From a bacterium (GTDB lineage: Bacteria; Patescibacteriota; Gracilibacteria; UBA1369; GCA-2718715), in contig JABJGM010000002.1 of NCBI GenBank assembly GCA_018662325.1, positions 72,996 to 136,995 on the forward strand: 64,000 nt of DNA. Reading direction: 5' to 3'. The notes under the pieces were generated by a model. It made no database searches and was not told where the DNA came from. It saw only the letters and a program-made list of their open reading frames with translations. The position numbers were made by a program, and so were the translations under genes. This document shows, one piece after another, positions 9,342 through 17,483 of the stretch. The stretch's first letter is position 1, and each line of letters begins with the position of its first letter.

Positions 9342-10001
9342 ATGCAGAACTATAAATACCTACAGGATACTTATTTATTTAATTATCAAAGTAAGATTAT
9401 ACAAATCGGAGAATATAACGAATTAAAATACCTAGTACTTGAAGATACAATTTTTTATCCTCAAGGTGGAGGACAAGAGTCCGACAAAGGTTATATCTGG
9501 CAAGGAGATATGAAAATAAAAGTAACAGATGTAAGAAAACATAACGATCAAGTCTTGCATTTTATAGATGAAATACCAAATGAAATCGATCTCTTAAAAG
9601 AAGTTACGATTGAAATAGATAAAGAAAATAGATTGTTAAATGCTAGATTACATACTGCAGGTCATTTACTAGCCAATATATTAGAAAGTATACCTACTTT
9701 AACTCCAACTAAAGGTCATCAATATCAAGGTGGTTCTTATGTGGAATGCCTAGGAGACATAACCGAGCTGAATTCAAAGCTGGAAGAAATACAAAAAGCA
9801 CTAGACCAAAACATAAATGATGATTTAACGATACTTATTCAAAGTGATCCAGAAACAAATCATAGATTTGTTCAAATTCAAAACTATAACCCTGTTGGAT
9901 GCGGAGGCACACATGTTAAATCACTAGGTGAAATAGGAAAAATAACTATTAATAAAATAAAAAATAAGAAAGGGAAAATTCGAGTTTCTTATTCTATTTG
10001 A
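9342..10001 (+). CDS. alaX: alanyl-tRNA editing protein AlaX
   Basis: A 219-residue free-standing editing domain homologous to the C-terminal half of alanyl-tRNA synthetase. It hydrolyses Ser-tRNA(Ala) (and sometimes Gly-tRNA(Ala)) made by mischarging. The zinc ligands are visible as HTAGH (H104, H108) and CGGTH (C187 and H191 approximately), and YPQGGGQESDKG near residue 40 is the conserved substrate-pocket loop. The length fits the medium AlaX-M class. An extended -10 (TGT TAATAT, ending at 9320) lies in the short divergent gap with the TrmB gene; no Shine-Dalgarno is visible. It ends in TGA. Confidence 0.9.
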   Translation: MQNYKYLQDTYLFNYQSKIIQIGEYNELKYLVLEDTIFYPQGGGQESDKGYIWQGDMKIKVTDVRKHNDQVLHFIDEIPNEIDLLKEVTIEIDKENRLLNARLHTAGHLLANILESIPTLTPTKGHQYQGGSYVECLGDITELNSKLEEIQKALDQNINDDLTILIQSDPETNHRFVQIQNYNPVGCGGTHVKSLGEIGKITINKIKNKKGKIRVSYSI

Positions 10002-10074
10002 TAAATAGTCAACCTAGTTTACTAGGCAGGGAGTTAAAAATTAGATAAAATTTAAATGAATTTAATGTGAATTT

Positions 10075-10704
10075 ATGATTTTATCGGATAAAGATATTTT
10101 AAAATATTTAGAAACAGGAGAAATAGAAATCTCACCTTTTGATAAAAAATATCTACAACCAGCTTCTATAGATTTACATTTAGATAAGCATTTTTTAGTG
10201 TTTGACAATCAAAAACACTATGTAATCGATCCAAAACTTCCAGTGGATGACATGATGAGAGAAGTAACTATTGATGAAGATGGAGCGTTTATTTTACACC
10301 CAGGTGAGTTTGCACTTGGCTTAATTTATGAAAAAACTGGAGTTTCTAACCGGTTTGCAGGAAGACTTGAAGGAAAAAGTAGCGTTGGTAGACTTGGAGT
10401 ATTAATCCACGTCACAGCTGGTTTTTTAGATCCAGGAAACTCATTACAAATGACGCTAGAACTGCATAATGTATCAAATCTTCCTATAAAGCTGTATTAT
10501 AAAATGCCAATTGCGCAAATTGCTTTTGAAGAACTATCTTCTGAATGTCTGAAACCTTACTCAAAAGAAATGGGTAGCAAATATGTCGGAGATACGAAAC
10601 CTAGAGCCTCTCAAATGTGGAGAAACTTTAGACCTATCAAACAAAAAGAAAATTTAACAAAAGAAAATGAAAACAGCAATCATATCATCCTCCCAAAATC
10701 TTAA
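10075..10704 (+). CDS. dcd: dCTP deaminase
   Basis: A 209-residue trimeric pyrimidine deaminase that converts dCTP to dUTP and ammonia for thymidylate synthesis. The family core GRLEGKSSVGRLGVLIHVTAG is near residues 98-118, containing the conserved Ser-Ser/Arg phosphate-binding residues, followed by FLDPGNSLQMTLELHN with the catalytic Glu. The N-terminal LQPASIDLHLDKHF is typical. A bifunctional deaminase/dUTPase cannot be ruled out from motifs alone. The 3' end overlaps the next gene by 38 bases in another frame. The last ~20 residues are a non-conserved charged tail, which may exist because of the overlap. Confidence 0.93.
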   Translation: MILSDKDILKYLETGEIEISPFDKKYLQPASIDLHLDKHFLVFDNQKHYVIDPKLPVDDMMREVTIDEDGAFILHPGEFALGLIYEKTGVSNRFAGRLEGKSSVGRLGVLIHVTAGFLDPGNSLQMTLELHNVSNLPIKLYYKMPIAQIAFEELSSECLKPYSKEMGSKYVGDTKPRASQMWRNFRPIKQKENLTKENENSNHIILPKS

Positions 10705-11188
10705 TTCCAAATCTTACTTGCTATGCAAGGAAGTTGAGAAACTTCTTTTAGAAAAAGGTGTAGAAGTAGTATTTATTGATGGTAAAGACTTTTGCCTTGG
10801 TACTTACCACAAACAAACTGAAGACAATAAAAAAGTGGCTAATCTAATTAAAGATTGTGATAATTTTATATTTGGAATGGCAGTTTATCAGTATTCTTTT
10901 AATGCAAATTTAAAGTTAATTTTAGATACTTGCATGGATGAATGTGATAACAAACTATTTGGAACTTTAGTTGCAGCTGGCGGTCAGAAGTCTTACTTAA
11001 GCTACATGGACCTTGTGAAATGCTGCATGAATGAATGGCGAATGATTCCCCTGCCAAGAGTTGTTTTTTGTAATTCATCAGACTTTGAGTTTAATGCTGA
11101 AAAAACTATTCCCTCTCAAGATCTTGAAACAAGATTAGTAGAGTTTACAAATGACTTTGAAAAAATTGGGCAAAAATTACTAAGCTAA
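10667..11188 (+). CDS. NADPH-dependent FMN reductase-like flavoprotein
   Basis: A 173-residue flavodoxin-fold protein. It begins MKTAIISSSQNLNSKSYLL, the phosphate-binding loop for FMN in the NADPH-dependent FMN reductase family. The middle FGMAVYQYSFNANLKLILDTC matches the second flavin-contacting loop where family members have a P-x-Y/W-x-G motif, here altered. VAAGGQKSYLS corresponds to the third. It overlaps dcd by 38 bases, implying coupled translation. Substrate is unknown; quinone, azo or flavin reduction are the usual activities. No Shine-Dalgarno is visible in front of the start. Confidence 0.72.
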   Translation: MKTAIISSSQNLNSKSYLLCKEVEKLLLEKGVEVVFIDGKDFCLGTYHKQTEDNKKVANLIKDCDNFIFGMAVYQYSFNANLKLILDTCMDECDNKLFGTLVAAGGQKSYLSYMDLVKCCMNEWRMIPLPRVVFCNSSDFEFNAEKTIPSQDLETRLVEFTNDFEKIGQKLLS

Positions 11189-11224
11189 GACTTAGACTTT
11201 TCAAAAGTTTTAAAATAATGTATT

Positions 11225-11527
11225 GTGCAAAAAAAAACTATGATTAAAAAACTATTAAATATTTTCGTTTTATTAGGTGTTTGTCTTTTTTTGTATAGCC
11301 AAAACGACTATTCTGCATTTATCCTAGGGAATTCACAATTCGAAGCTGCGAGCAAGAATTCTATTTCGGTTTCAAATTTGATAATCGAAGAGGGTAAATA
11401 CTTTTTAAATGTAAGTAATGGGTATCAGGTGAAAAGAGTTCCTGTCGAATTAAAATCGGAAATTCAAGATGGTTTTGTGGAAATAGATTATAAATTCTCA
11501 AAAAATGAACGAATCCTTACAAAGTAA
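11225..11527 (+). CDS. small membrane-anchored or secreted hypothetical protein
   Basis: A 100-residue protein of unknown function, read from GTG at 11225 or possibly from ATG at 11240. Residues ~7-25 are a hydrophobic helix after basic residues (signal peptide or anchor). The remaining ~70 residues are polar with a beta-like pattern. It overlaps mnmA by 23 bases in another frame, so the two may be translationally coupled, though no functional link to tRNA thiolation is evident. TAAAAT just upstream could serve as a -10, which would make the leader very short. Confidence 0.55.
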   Translation: MQKKTMIKKLLNIFVLLGVCLFLYSQNDYSAFILGNSQFEAASKNSISVSNLIIEEGKYFLNVSNGYQVKRVPVELKSEIQDGFVEIDYKFSKNERILTK

Positions 11528-12563
11528 AAAAGTAGCTCTTTTGGCATCAGGTGGAGTTGATAGTTCTGTAGCTATGGCTCTTTTAAAAGAAGATGGATAC
11601 GAGGTTGAGGCTTTTTATCTTAAAATTTGGCTAGAAGATGAGCTAGCTTTTTTGGGTGACTGCCCATGGAATGAAGACTTGAAATACCTTGAAGAAGTTT
11701 GCAAACAATTGGACATAAAACTGAATATTGTACCTATGCAGAAAGAGTATTTCGAAAAGGTTGTTTCGTATACAATCAATGAAGTCAAAAACGGAAGAAC
11801 TCCAAACCCAGATGTGATGTGTAATAATCATATTAAATTTGGAATGTTTTTAGAAAAAGTACCAAAGGGATTTGATTTTATAGCCTCTGGTCACTATGCG
11901 CAAACTCAAGAAATAGATAACAACACATACCTAAAAATGGCTCCTGATGCAATTAAAGATCAGACTTACTTTTTAGCTAATTTAAATAAAGATATTTTAA
12001 ATAAAGTTCTATTTCCAATTGGTGAATTCTCTAAATCAGAAGTGAGATCTTTAGCTGAAAAATTCAACCTAGCAAATAAAAAACGAAAAGACTCTCAAGG
12101 AATTTGCTTTCTAGGAAAACTGAAATTCAATGAATTCCTTGAACACTATTTAGGTAAAAAACCCGGAGAAATAATTGACTTTGATTCAAAAGAAATATTA
12201 GGCGAGCATAATGGATTTTACTACCACACAGTTGGACAAAGAAAAGGATTAGGACTTTCAGGTGGGCCCTACTATGTTGTTGATAAAGATATTGATAAAA
12301 ATATTGTTTATGTATCTAAAAACTATTTTTCAGAAAGCAAAATCAGAAAAACTTTTAACATTGGGTCTTTGAACCTATTTGGGAAAAAACTATCTGAAGC
12401 AGAAAACCTAAGTGTTAAAATTAGGCACGGTGAAAAAATTTACAACTGTAGTGTTGAAACAAATAAAATCACCTTAGCTGAATCAGATCAAGGAATCGCA
12501 AAAGGTCAGTTTGCAGTGTTTTATGATGGAGATATTTGCCTGGGCTGTGCAGTTATATCTTGA
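11505..12563 (+). CDS. mnmA: tRNA-specific 2-thiouridylase MnmA
   Basis: A 352-residue PP-loop ATP pyrophosphatase that thiolates U34 of the tRNAs for Lys, Glu and Gln. The PP-loop SGGVDSS is at residues 15-21. The two catalytic cysteines are C106 in NPDVMCN and C201 in SQGICFLGK, both conserved in the family. GQRKGLGLSGGPYYV near 238 marks the start of the C-terminal beta-barrel. Length is typical (about 360). The start ATG lies inside the preceding small gene. The sulfur donor system (IscS/Tus) is not in this window. It ends in TGA. Confidence 0.95.
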   Translation: MNESLQSKKVALLASGGVDSSVAMALLKEDGYEVEAFYLKIWLEDELAFLGDCPWNEDLKYLEEVCKQLDIKLNIVPMQKEYFEKVVSYTINEVKNGRTPNPDVMCNNHIKFGMFLEKVPKGFDFIASGHYAQTQEIDNNTYLKMAPDAIKDQTYFLANLNKDILNKVLFPIGEFSKSEVRSLAEKFNLANKKRKDSQGICFLGKLKFNEFLEHYLGKKPGEIIDFDSKEILGEHNGFYYHTVGQRKGLGLSGGPYYVVDKDIDKNIVYVSKNYFSESKIRKTFNIGSLNLFGKKLSEAENLSVKIRHGEKIYNCSVETNKITLAESDQGIAKGQFAVFYDGDICLGCAVIS

Positions 12564-12689
12564 GCTAAAAACACATCAATTGGAATAGTAGAAAGAGTTT
12601 TAAGTTAATAAAAGATCTGGCTTGGCTATTTTTTTATTTAGTTTTTAAATTATATTCTGTATACTATTACTGATTTAAAAATTATAAAT

Positions 12690-13361
12690 ATGAATAAAAA
12701 TAACAATACTCTTATTATTTCAATATTAATTGGTTGTTTTGCCATTGCACTATCAATTATTTTTTATGCTATTCAAACTACACCAACAAATTCAAATGGA
12801 AATGTTCAAGTTGAGACTGAAAAACAAGCTCCCTTAGAAATATCCATTGATGATGATGCGGTTTTAGGAGATCCAGATGCTCCAATTACCTTGGTTGAAT
12901 TTTCGGATTATAACTGCTCTTATTGTAAAAGGCATTTCACTAATACATTTCCTTTAATTAAGAAAAAATATATAGATACTGGTAAGGTAAAAATGGTATT
13001 TAGGGATGCAGCTTACTATGGTCAGAACTCTATTGCTCTAGCAAATGCAGCTTCGTGTGCTCAAAAAATTGGTGGTAATGAAGCTTATTATAAAATTCAC
13101 TCAGAAATTTTTTCTGGAAATAAAAACTTAGATAATATCATTCTAGCTGGTTCTGATTTTGGCTTAGATAAAACTAACTTTAGTGAATGTATAAAAAACA
13201 ACGAACAAATGGACGAAGTCCTTTATGACTCACAAGATGCAAGAAAATATGGCGTAAATGGAACTCCAGGATTCTTTATTAACGGAGTAAAAGTTTCAGG
13301 TGCTGTTCCTTTTGATAATTTTGAACAAATCATTGAGAACGAACTAAGCAAGCTTAATTAA
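12690..13361 (+). CDS. DsbA-like thioredoxin-domain protein, membrane anchored
   Basis: A 223-residue extracytoplasmic thiol oxidoreductase. Residues ~8-28 are a TM anchor or uncleaved signal, a flexible Thr/Asn/Glu-rich linker runs to ~50, then comes the DsbA/BdbD-like domain. The active site is CSYC (C76-C79) in VEFSDYNCSYCKRHF. A cis-proline loop is seen as VNGTPGFFING near 190. The helical insert carries an additional Cys pair (ASCAQKIG and FSECIKNN) that could form a structural disulfide. The gene is followed after 4 bases by a four-TM protein with a CIPC motif, a plausible reoxidation partner. Likely substrates include the many Cys-containing secreted proteins encoded in this window. 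Confidence 0.9.
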   Translation: MNKNNNTLIISILIGCFAIALSIIFYAIQTTPTNSNGNVQVETEKQAPLEISIDDDAVLGDPDAPITLVEFSDYNCSYCKRHFTNTFPLIKKKYIDTGKVKMVFRDAAYYGQNSIALANAASCAQKIGGNEAYYKIHSEIFSGNKNLDNIILAGSDFGLDKTNFSECIKNNEQMDEVLYDSQDARKYGVNGTPGFFINGVKVSGAVPFDNFEQIIENELSKLN

Positions 13362-13365
13362 ATTT

Positions 13366-13806
13366 ATGAATTCTAACAAACAAGCTTTTCTTTTTGGGTT
13401 TACATTCATTGCGCTATTTTTAACTTCAGTAATAGCGCTTATAAAGCTACCTGGAAGCTTTAATCAAACATGTTTAATCGGAGCATACTTCACACCTATT
13501 AATGTTGTTTACAATGCAATTGCTAGCTCTATGGTTGCGTTTATACTAAGTAATATTTTAGAATTTGGAAGTAACTTTAAAGTGAATTCTTCTATGCTTG
13601 GAATTTTTACGTGGATAACAACAACATTTTGTATACCCTGCATGATTCCCCTTTTAAGCTTCTTGGGATTTTCAGTATCTTTGAGTTTTCTTTCTTATAA
13701 CAACTTATGGTTTCAAGTTGCGAGTATTGTAATTTTAAGTTTTGGTGTTTATGAAAGCCTTAAACTTAAAAATAGTAAATGTTTAAATGGAAATTGCGAC
13801 ATTTAA
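13366..13806 (+). CDS. four-TM membrane protein with CIPC motif, possible DsbA partner
   Basis: A 146-residue protein with four hydrophobic segments (about 8-27, 46-65, 78-102, 108-130). C89-IP-C92 sits in or at the edge of TM3, and a second pair, C139 and C144 (CLNGNC), is close to the C-terminus; C36 lies in the first loop. I do not recognise a named family. Paired cysteines in a four-helix bundle directly after a DsbA-like gene resemble the arrangement of DsbB or VKOR, which pass electrons from DsbA to quinones, but the sequence is not clearly either. The gene starts 4 bases after the previous stop, so co-transcription is very likely. Confidence 0.65.
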   Translation: MNSNKQAFLFGFTFIALFLTSVIALIKLPGSFNQTCLIGAYFTPINVVYNAIASSMVAFILSNILEFGSNFKVNSSMLGIFTWITTTFCIPCMIPLLSFLGFSVSLSFLSYNNLWFQVASIVILSFGVYESLKLKNSKCLNGNCDI

Positions 13807-13813
13807 AAATCTT

Positions 13814-13841
13814 TTGACTAGGTAAAGATTGTGTGTATAAT
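13814..13841 (+). promoter_or_regulatory. sigma70-like promoter of initiator tRNA
   Basis: TTGACT (13814-13819), a 16-base spacer and a consensus TATAAT (13836-13841). The predicted start near 13848 is 6 bases before the mature tRNA. Confidence 0.8.
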
Positions 13842-13853
13842 GAATATACAAAT

Positions 13854-13928
13854 CGCGGAGTAGAGCAGTGGCAGCTCGTCAGGCTCATAACCTGAAGGTC
13901 GGTGGTTCGAATCCACCCTCCGCAACCA
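13854..13928 (+). tRNA. initiator tRNA-fMet (CAT), CCA encoded
   Basis: The anticodon loop CTCATAA gives CAT. The first base pair of the acceptor is a C1-A72 mismatch (CGCGGAG against CTCCGCA), the bacterial initiator hallmark. The anticodon stem reads TCAGG/CCTGA, so the usual three G-C pairs at 29-31/39-41 are reduced to A29-U41, G30-C40, G31-C39. Length is 75 bases. Confidence 0.94.
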
Positions 13929-13942
13929 AAAAAAAACAAAGA

Positions 13943-13973
13943 AACCTTAGAGAAATCTAAGGTTATTTTTTTT
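13943..13973. terminator. bidirectional terminator after tRNA-fMet
   Basis: A 9-bp perfect stem AACCTTAGA/TCTAAGGTT with a GAAA tetraloop, followed by a T tract on the plus strand; the A-rich flank before the stem gives a T tract on the minus strand. It serves the tRNA and the convergent coiled-coil gene. Confidence 0.85.
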
Positions 13974-14841
13974 AAACTGAATTAATTGCTTGCTTAATGT
14001 GTTTACTGTGAATTATTCCTTCTTTATAGGCTTGCGAGTCTTTAATATTTATGACTAACTTAGACTTAGAGACAGTACCTCTTTTTAAGCTTGATACCGA
14101 CTGACTACAAATTCTATAATCAATTCCGTTATATAAAAACTTATAATTATCATGACTTCCAGCTCCATCTATAATCACCAATCTTCCCCCGGGCACTATT
14201 TGTCTAATTAAATTTTTTAAAATTTTATTATGCTCATCTTCGGTAATTGGTCTGTCTATAAATGTTATTTTATTTCTAGCTTCAGCTTTTTGAGCTCTAC
14301 GCTTTAACCTTTCTGCTTCACGAGCTCTTTTTCTTGCACCAAAATTTTCACCTGGAGTATGCATTTGTATTAGTATCTGATTTCTTCTTTCTAGATCTTC
14401 TTCTAACACCTGAATTCTTTTATTGTTTTTTTGAATTAAGTTAGATAGCTCCTGTATTACTGTTTGCAATTTGGAATCTAGATAAACTTCATAAACAACT
14501 TCGACATGATCTAAAAATTCAACTAATTGTTCGTTTAAAAATTTAAAGTCATCAAGTGATTCACAATTTTGGATAAGCGACCTTATGGCATTAAGTTCTT
14601 GAAAAACCTCATTTATTTCTTCTTGGTCGACTTCTGTTCTTTTATCTTCTTTTTTTAAAGCCTTGTCTAACTCAACAACAATAGATTCATGTACTTGAGT
14701 ACATTCGCCCGTAATCCCATCAGACTGAACTACTTCTTTTATTTCAAGATTAAGATCTTGAATTTTCCTACAAACTAAAGCTCCTTTAATTTTTTCAAAT
14801 AAGCTTTTTAAGCCTTCTAACATAATAGATATTATTTTCAT
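13972..14841 (-). CDS. hypothetical coiled-coil protein with a small C-terminal domain
   Basis: A 289-residue protein of unknown function, read from the ATG at 14841. The ORF track start (TTG at 14874) lies inside a TTGACA -35 box and is rejected. Residues ~5-160 are mostly helical and acidic with heptad-like spacing, residues ~140-190 are a highly charged coiled coil ending in an Arg/Lys-rich segment, and the last ~80 residues form a separate small alpha/beta domain. The latter contains GSHDNYKFLYNG, faintly recalling the HicA-type dsRNA-binding fold; this is a guess. No signal peptide, so cytoplasmic. The -10 box lies 6 bases before the ATG, so the mRNA is probably leaderless. Confidence 0.6.
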   Translation of the reverse strand: MKIISIMLEGLKSLFEKIKGALVCRKIQDLNLEIKEVVQSDGITGECTQVHESIVVELDKALKKEDKRTEVDQEEINEVFQELNAIRSLIQNCESLDDFKFLNEQLVEFLDHVEVVYEVYLDSKLQTVIQELSNLIQKNNKRIQVLEEDLERRNQILIQMHTPGENFGARKRAREAERLKRRAQKAEARNKITFIDRPITEDEHNKILKNLIRQIVPGGRLVIIDGAGSHDNYKFLYNGIDYRICSQSVSSLKRGTVSKSKLVINIKDSQAYKEGIIHSKHIKQAINSV

Positions 14842-14847
14842 TCTTTT

Positions 14848-14874
14848 TTTATACTTTTTATTACAATTTGTCAA
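14848..14874 (-). promoter_or_regulatory. promoter giving a leaderless mRNA for the coiled-coil gene
   Basis: On the minus strand TTGACA (14874-14869), a 15-base spacer and TATAAA (14853-14848). Six bases then separate the -10 from ATG at 14841, so the expected +1 is the A of the start codon. The spacer is shorter than the ideal 17. Confidence 0.6.
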
Positions 14875-14955
14875 CTATGTTTTTTAGTTAAATTTTATAA
14901 GTTTACTTCGTTTTTTTTTATTGTTAATATTTCTATAATTAAAATAAAAAATATT

Positions 14956-16221
14956 ATGATCAAAGCTCAACTTTTGAAAGGTTTCCAAGATGTTTACGGA
15001 AACGATGCAGAGTTAAAAGAATTTATCTGCAATCAAATTATATCGGAATTAAAGCTATTTGGATACTCACCTCTTGAAACTCCTGTTTTAGAATATGCGG
15101 AAGTTTTAATGGGAAATATTGGTGAAGATGAAAAGTTAATTTACAACTTTAAAGATCACGGAGACCGTCATGTTGCAATGAAATATGATCACACTGTGAG
15201 TCTTGCTAGATTTGTTGCCAACAACCATATGGAAATTGGTTTACCTTTTAAAAGATATCAGTTAGGACCAAGCTTTAGGGCTGACAAGCCTCAAAGAGGA
15301 AGAACAAGACAATTTACCCAACTAGATTTAGATATACTTGGTACAGATGAAATTTTGGCAGAAGTTGAAACTTTAAATTTAATTGTAAAATGCTACAAGA
15401 AGCTTGGATTTAAGAATATAAAAATTCAAATCAATGATAGAAAATTAGTTGATTCAATTATTGAAAATTTAAAAATTTCCGAAGCAAATCAAAAGGATGT
15501 TTTTATATGCCTAGATAAAACTGATAAAATTGGTCTTAAAGCTGCTTGTGAACTCATGATAGAAAGAGGTATATCACAAGAAATAGCTGATAAACTTTTT
15601 AAAGTTTTTAACATTCAAGGATCAAATAAAGAAATCTTAAATCATTTAGAGGCTTTTAATACCACAACTCTTAGTAGTATTATAGATTACGCTGATAAAT
15701 TAGGATTTGAAGAAAATTTAAACATCAATCTTGGAGTAGTAAGAGGTTTAGACTACTATACAGGTTTGGTATTTGAGGTTGTAGATGAACAAATTAAAAT
15801 TGGATCTTTTGGTGGAGGTGGAAGATATGAGAATCTTTGCGAGCGTTTTACCCACGAAAAAATTTCTGGAATAGGATATTCATTTGGAATTGAAAGAGTT
15901 ATGATTGCAATGCAAGACTTAAAATTAGATACACAAACACAAGAAAACAAAATTTTAATCGTTGCGCTAGATCCAAATTACAGATTAAATGCTGTTTCCC
16001 TAAACAATAAACTTGCAAAAGAAAAGATTATTAGTGAGATAGCTTTAAAAGATACTAAACTTGCAAAACAAATTAAATATGCAGAGAAGAAATCTTGTAC
16101 GCATGTAATTTTAATTGGTGAAGATGAAGTTAAAAATCAAAACTTTACTTTAAAAAACCTAGAGTCTCAAGAACAAGAAACTCTAGATTATGATGGATTA
16201 GTTAAACATCTTAAAGGTTAA
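14956..16221 (+). CDS. hisS: histidyl-tRNA synthetase
   Basis: A 421-residue class II aminoacyl-tRNA synthetase that charges tRNA(His). It starts with LLKGFQDVYG (motif near residue 8, normally GxxD), motif 1 is around residues 40-60, motif 2 is seen in GPSFRADKPQRGRTRQFTQLDLD near 115-137, the His-specific VRGLDYYTGLVFEV near 262, and motif 3 in GGRYENL then GIGYSFGIERV near 310. The C-terminal ~95 residues form the anticodon-binding domain. TATAAT (14934-14939) precedes the ATG by 16 bases. Its last 11 bases overlap the end of convergent eno. Confidence 0.96.
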   Translation: MIKAQLLKGFQDVYGNDAELKEFICNQIISELKLFGYSPLETPVLEYAEVLMGNIGEDEKLIYNFKDHGDRHVAMKYDHTVSLARFVANNHMEIGLPFKRYQLGPSFRADKPQRGRTRQFTQLDLDILGTDEILAEVETLNLIVKCYKKLGFKNIKIQINDRKLVDSIIENLKISEANQKDVFICLDKTDKIGLKAACELMIERGISQEIADKLFKVFNIQGSNKEILNHLEAFNTTTLSSIIDYADKLGFEENLNINLGVVRGLDYYTGLVFEVVDEQIKIGSFGGGGRYENLCERFTHEKISGIGYSFGIERVMIAMQDLKLDTQTQENKILIVALDPNYRLNAVSLNNKLAKEKIISEIALKDTKLAKQIKYAEKKSCTHVILIGEDEVKNQNFTLKNLESQEQETLDYDGLVKHLKG

Positions 16222-17461
16222 TATTTACACTGTAATATATTTCGAGTAATCGGTTATATTTTGCGACCCTTTCTCCCCTACTTGGGGCACCAGTTTTAAT
16301 TTGACCGTTTGAGACACCAAGTGCTAAATCTGAAATAAAAGTATCATCAGTCTCACCACTTCTGTGTGAAATTACTACGTTAAAAGCTTCATTTTGAGCC
16401 ATAGAAATTGCTTTTAAGGTTTCTGTTACCGTGCCAATTTGATTTGGTTTAATTAAAATTGCATTACACCAAGCTCCTTCAATTGCTTGAGATAATTTTG
16501 TTGTATTAGTGACAAGCAGGTCGTCTCCGACAATTTGAATTTTATCACCAAATTTTTTAGTGAATTTTTGCCAAGCTTGAATATCCTCTTCTTGGAATGG
16601 ATCTTCGATAGAATAAAAAGGATACTTTTCAATCATTTCACCATAAACCTCTAATAGTTGATCAGAAGTTAATTCATGCTTTTCTCCAGATAATGTGAAT
16701 TTATATTTACCATCTACATAAAATTCATTAGCTGCTGCATCTATACAAAAGAAAATTTCTTCTCCAAGCTTATACCCAGCTTTTTTTACAGCTTCAGATA
16801 GAAGGTCTAAGGCTTCAAAACTAGAGCTTAAATTAGGAGCAAATCCCCCTTCATCTCCAACAGAAGTTTTATGACCTTTTTCGGCTAAGATACTTTTAAG
16901 AGTATGGAAGATTTCAGCACCAGCTCTAACTTTCTCTTTGAAATCATTAATTCCAATCGGGAAAATCATAAACTCTTGAATTTCTAAGCCTGAATCTGCA
17001 TGCTTTCCACCATTGATTAAATTAAACATTGGAGTTGGAAATATAAGATTAGTTGGATGAAAAGATTCATATAAATGCTGATCATTTGAAAGCGCAAAAA
17101 GTCTTGAAAAAGCCATAGATACAGCTAAAATCGCATTTGCACCAAGCTTTGATTTATTGATTGTTCCGTCCATTTTTATTAATACTTCGTCAAAGTCATT
17201 TTGGCTTTCAAATTGTCTTCCAACCACAGCTGGTTTAATTATATGGTTGATGTTTTCAATAGCTTTTAAAACTCCTTTTCCTTTGAATCTTTTTGAGTCT
17301 AAATCTCTAAGTTCATAGGCTTCAAATTTTCCAGTAGAAGCTCCAGAGGGTACTTTACTTTGTACTACATCTCCACCAGTAGATTGCATTACACAGCAAA
17401 CCGTAGGATTACCTCTAGAATCAAGGATTTCATAAGCATATATATCTTGTATATTAAACAT
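16211..17461 (-). CDS. eno: enolase
   Basis: A 416-residue glycolytic enzyme converting 2-phosphoglycerate to phosphoenolpyruvate. Family signatures are visible: ILDSRGNPTV at residues 12-21, the GASTG loop near 40, the EIQEFMI segment, the metal-binding acidic residues in SIEDPFQEED and GDDLLVTNT, the catalytic-lysine region ILIKPNQIGT, and SHRSGETDDTFISDLALG near the end. Length matches bacterial enolases (about 420-430). The promoter faces away from the MBL-fold gene, and both -35 boxes lie in one palindrome. The 3' end overlaps hisS by 11 bases tail to tail. Confidence 0.97.
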   Translation of the reverse strand: MFNIQDIYAYEILDSRGNPTVCCVMQSTGGDVVQSKVPSGASTGKFEAYELRDLDSKRFKGKGVLKAIENINHIIKPAVVGRQFESQNDFDEVLIKMDGTINKSKLGANAILAVSMAFSRLFALSNDQHLYESFHPTNLIFPTPMFNLINGGKHADSGLEIQEFMIFPIGINDFKEKVRAGAEIFHTLKSILAEKGHKTSVGDEGGFAPNLSSSFEALDLLSEAVKKAGYKLGEEIFFCIDAAANEFYVDGKYKFTLSGEKHELTSDQLLEVYGEMIEKYPFYSIEDPFQEEDIQAWQKFTKKFGDKIQIVGDDLLVTNTTKLSQAIEGAWCNAILIKPNQIGTVTETLKAISMAQNEAFNVVISHRSGETDDTFISDLALGVSNGQIKTGAPSRGERVAKYNRLLEIYYSVNINL

Positions 17462-17483
17462 GTTTTTTTATTAGGTTATGAAA

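Noticed and set aside
3555-12563. Alternative genetic code with UGA as glycine
   Set aside because: TGA ends recQ, alaX and mnmA at the expected protein lengths and is not seen inside conserved genes.
12564-12650. Terminator after mnmA
   Set aside because: There is a T-rich run near 12630 but no convincing stem before it.
14842-14874. TTG start of the coiled-coil gene in the ORF track
   Set aside because: This TTG is part of the TTGACA -35 box; ATG at 14841 is the probable +1.
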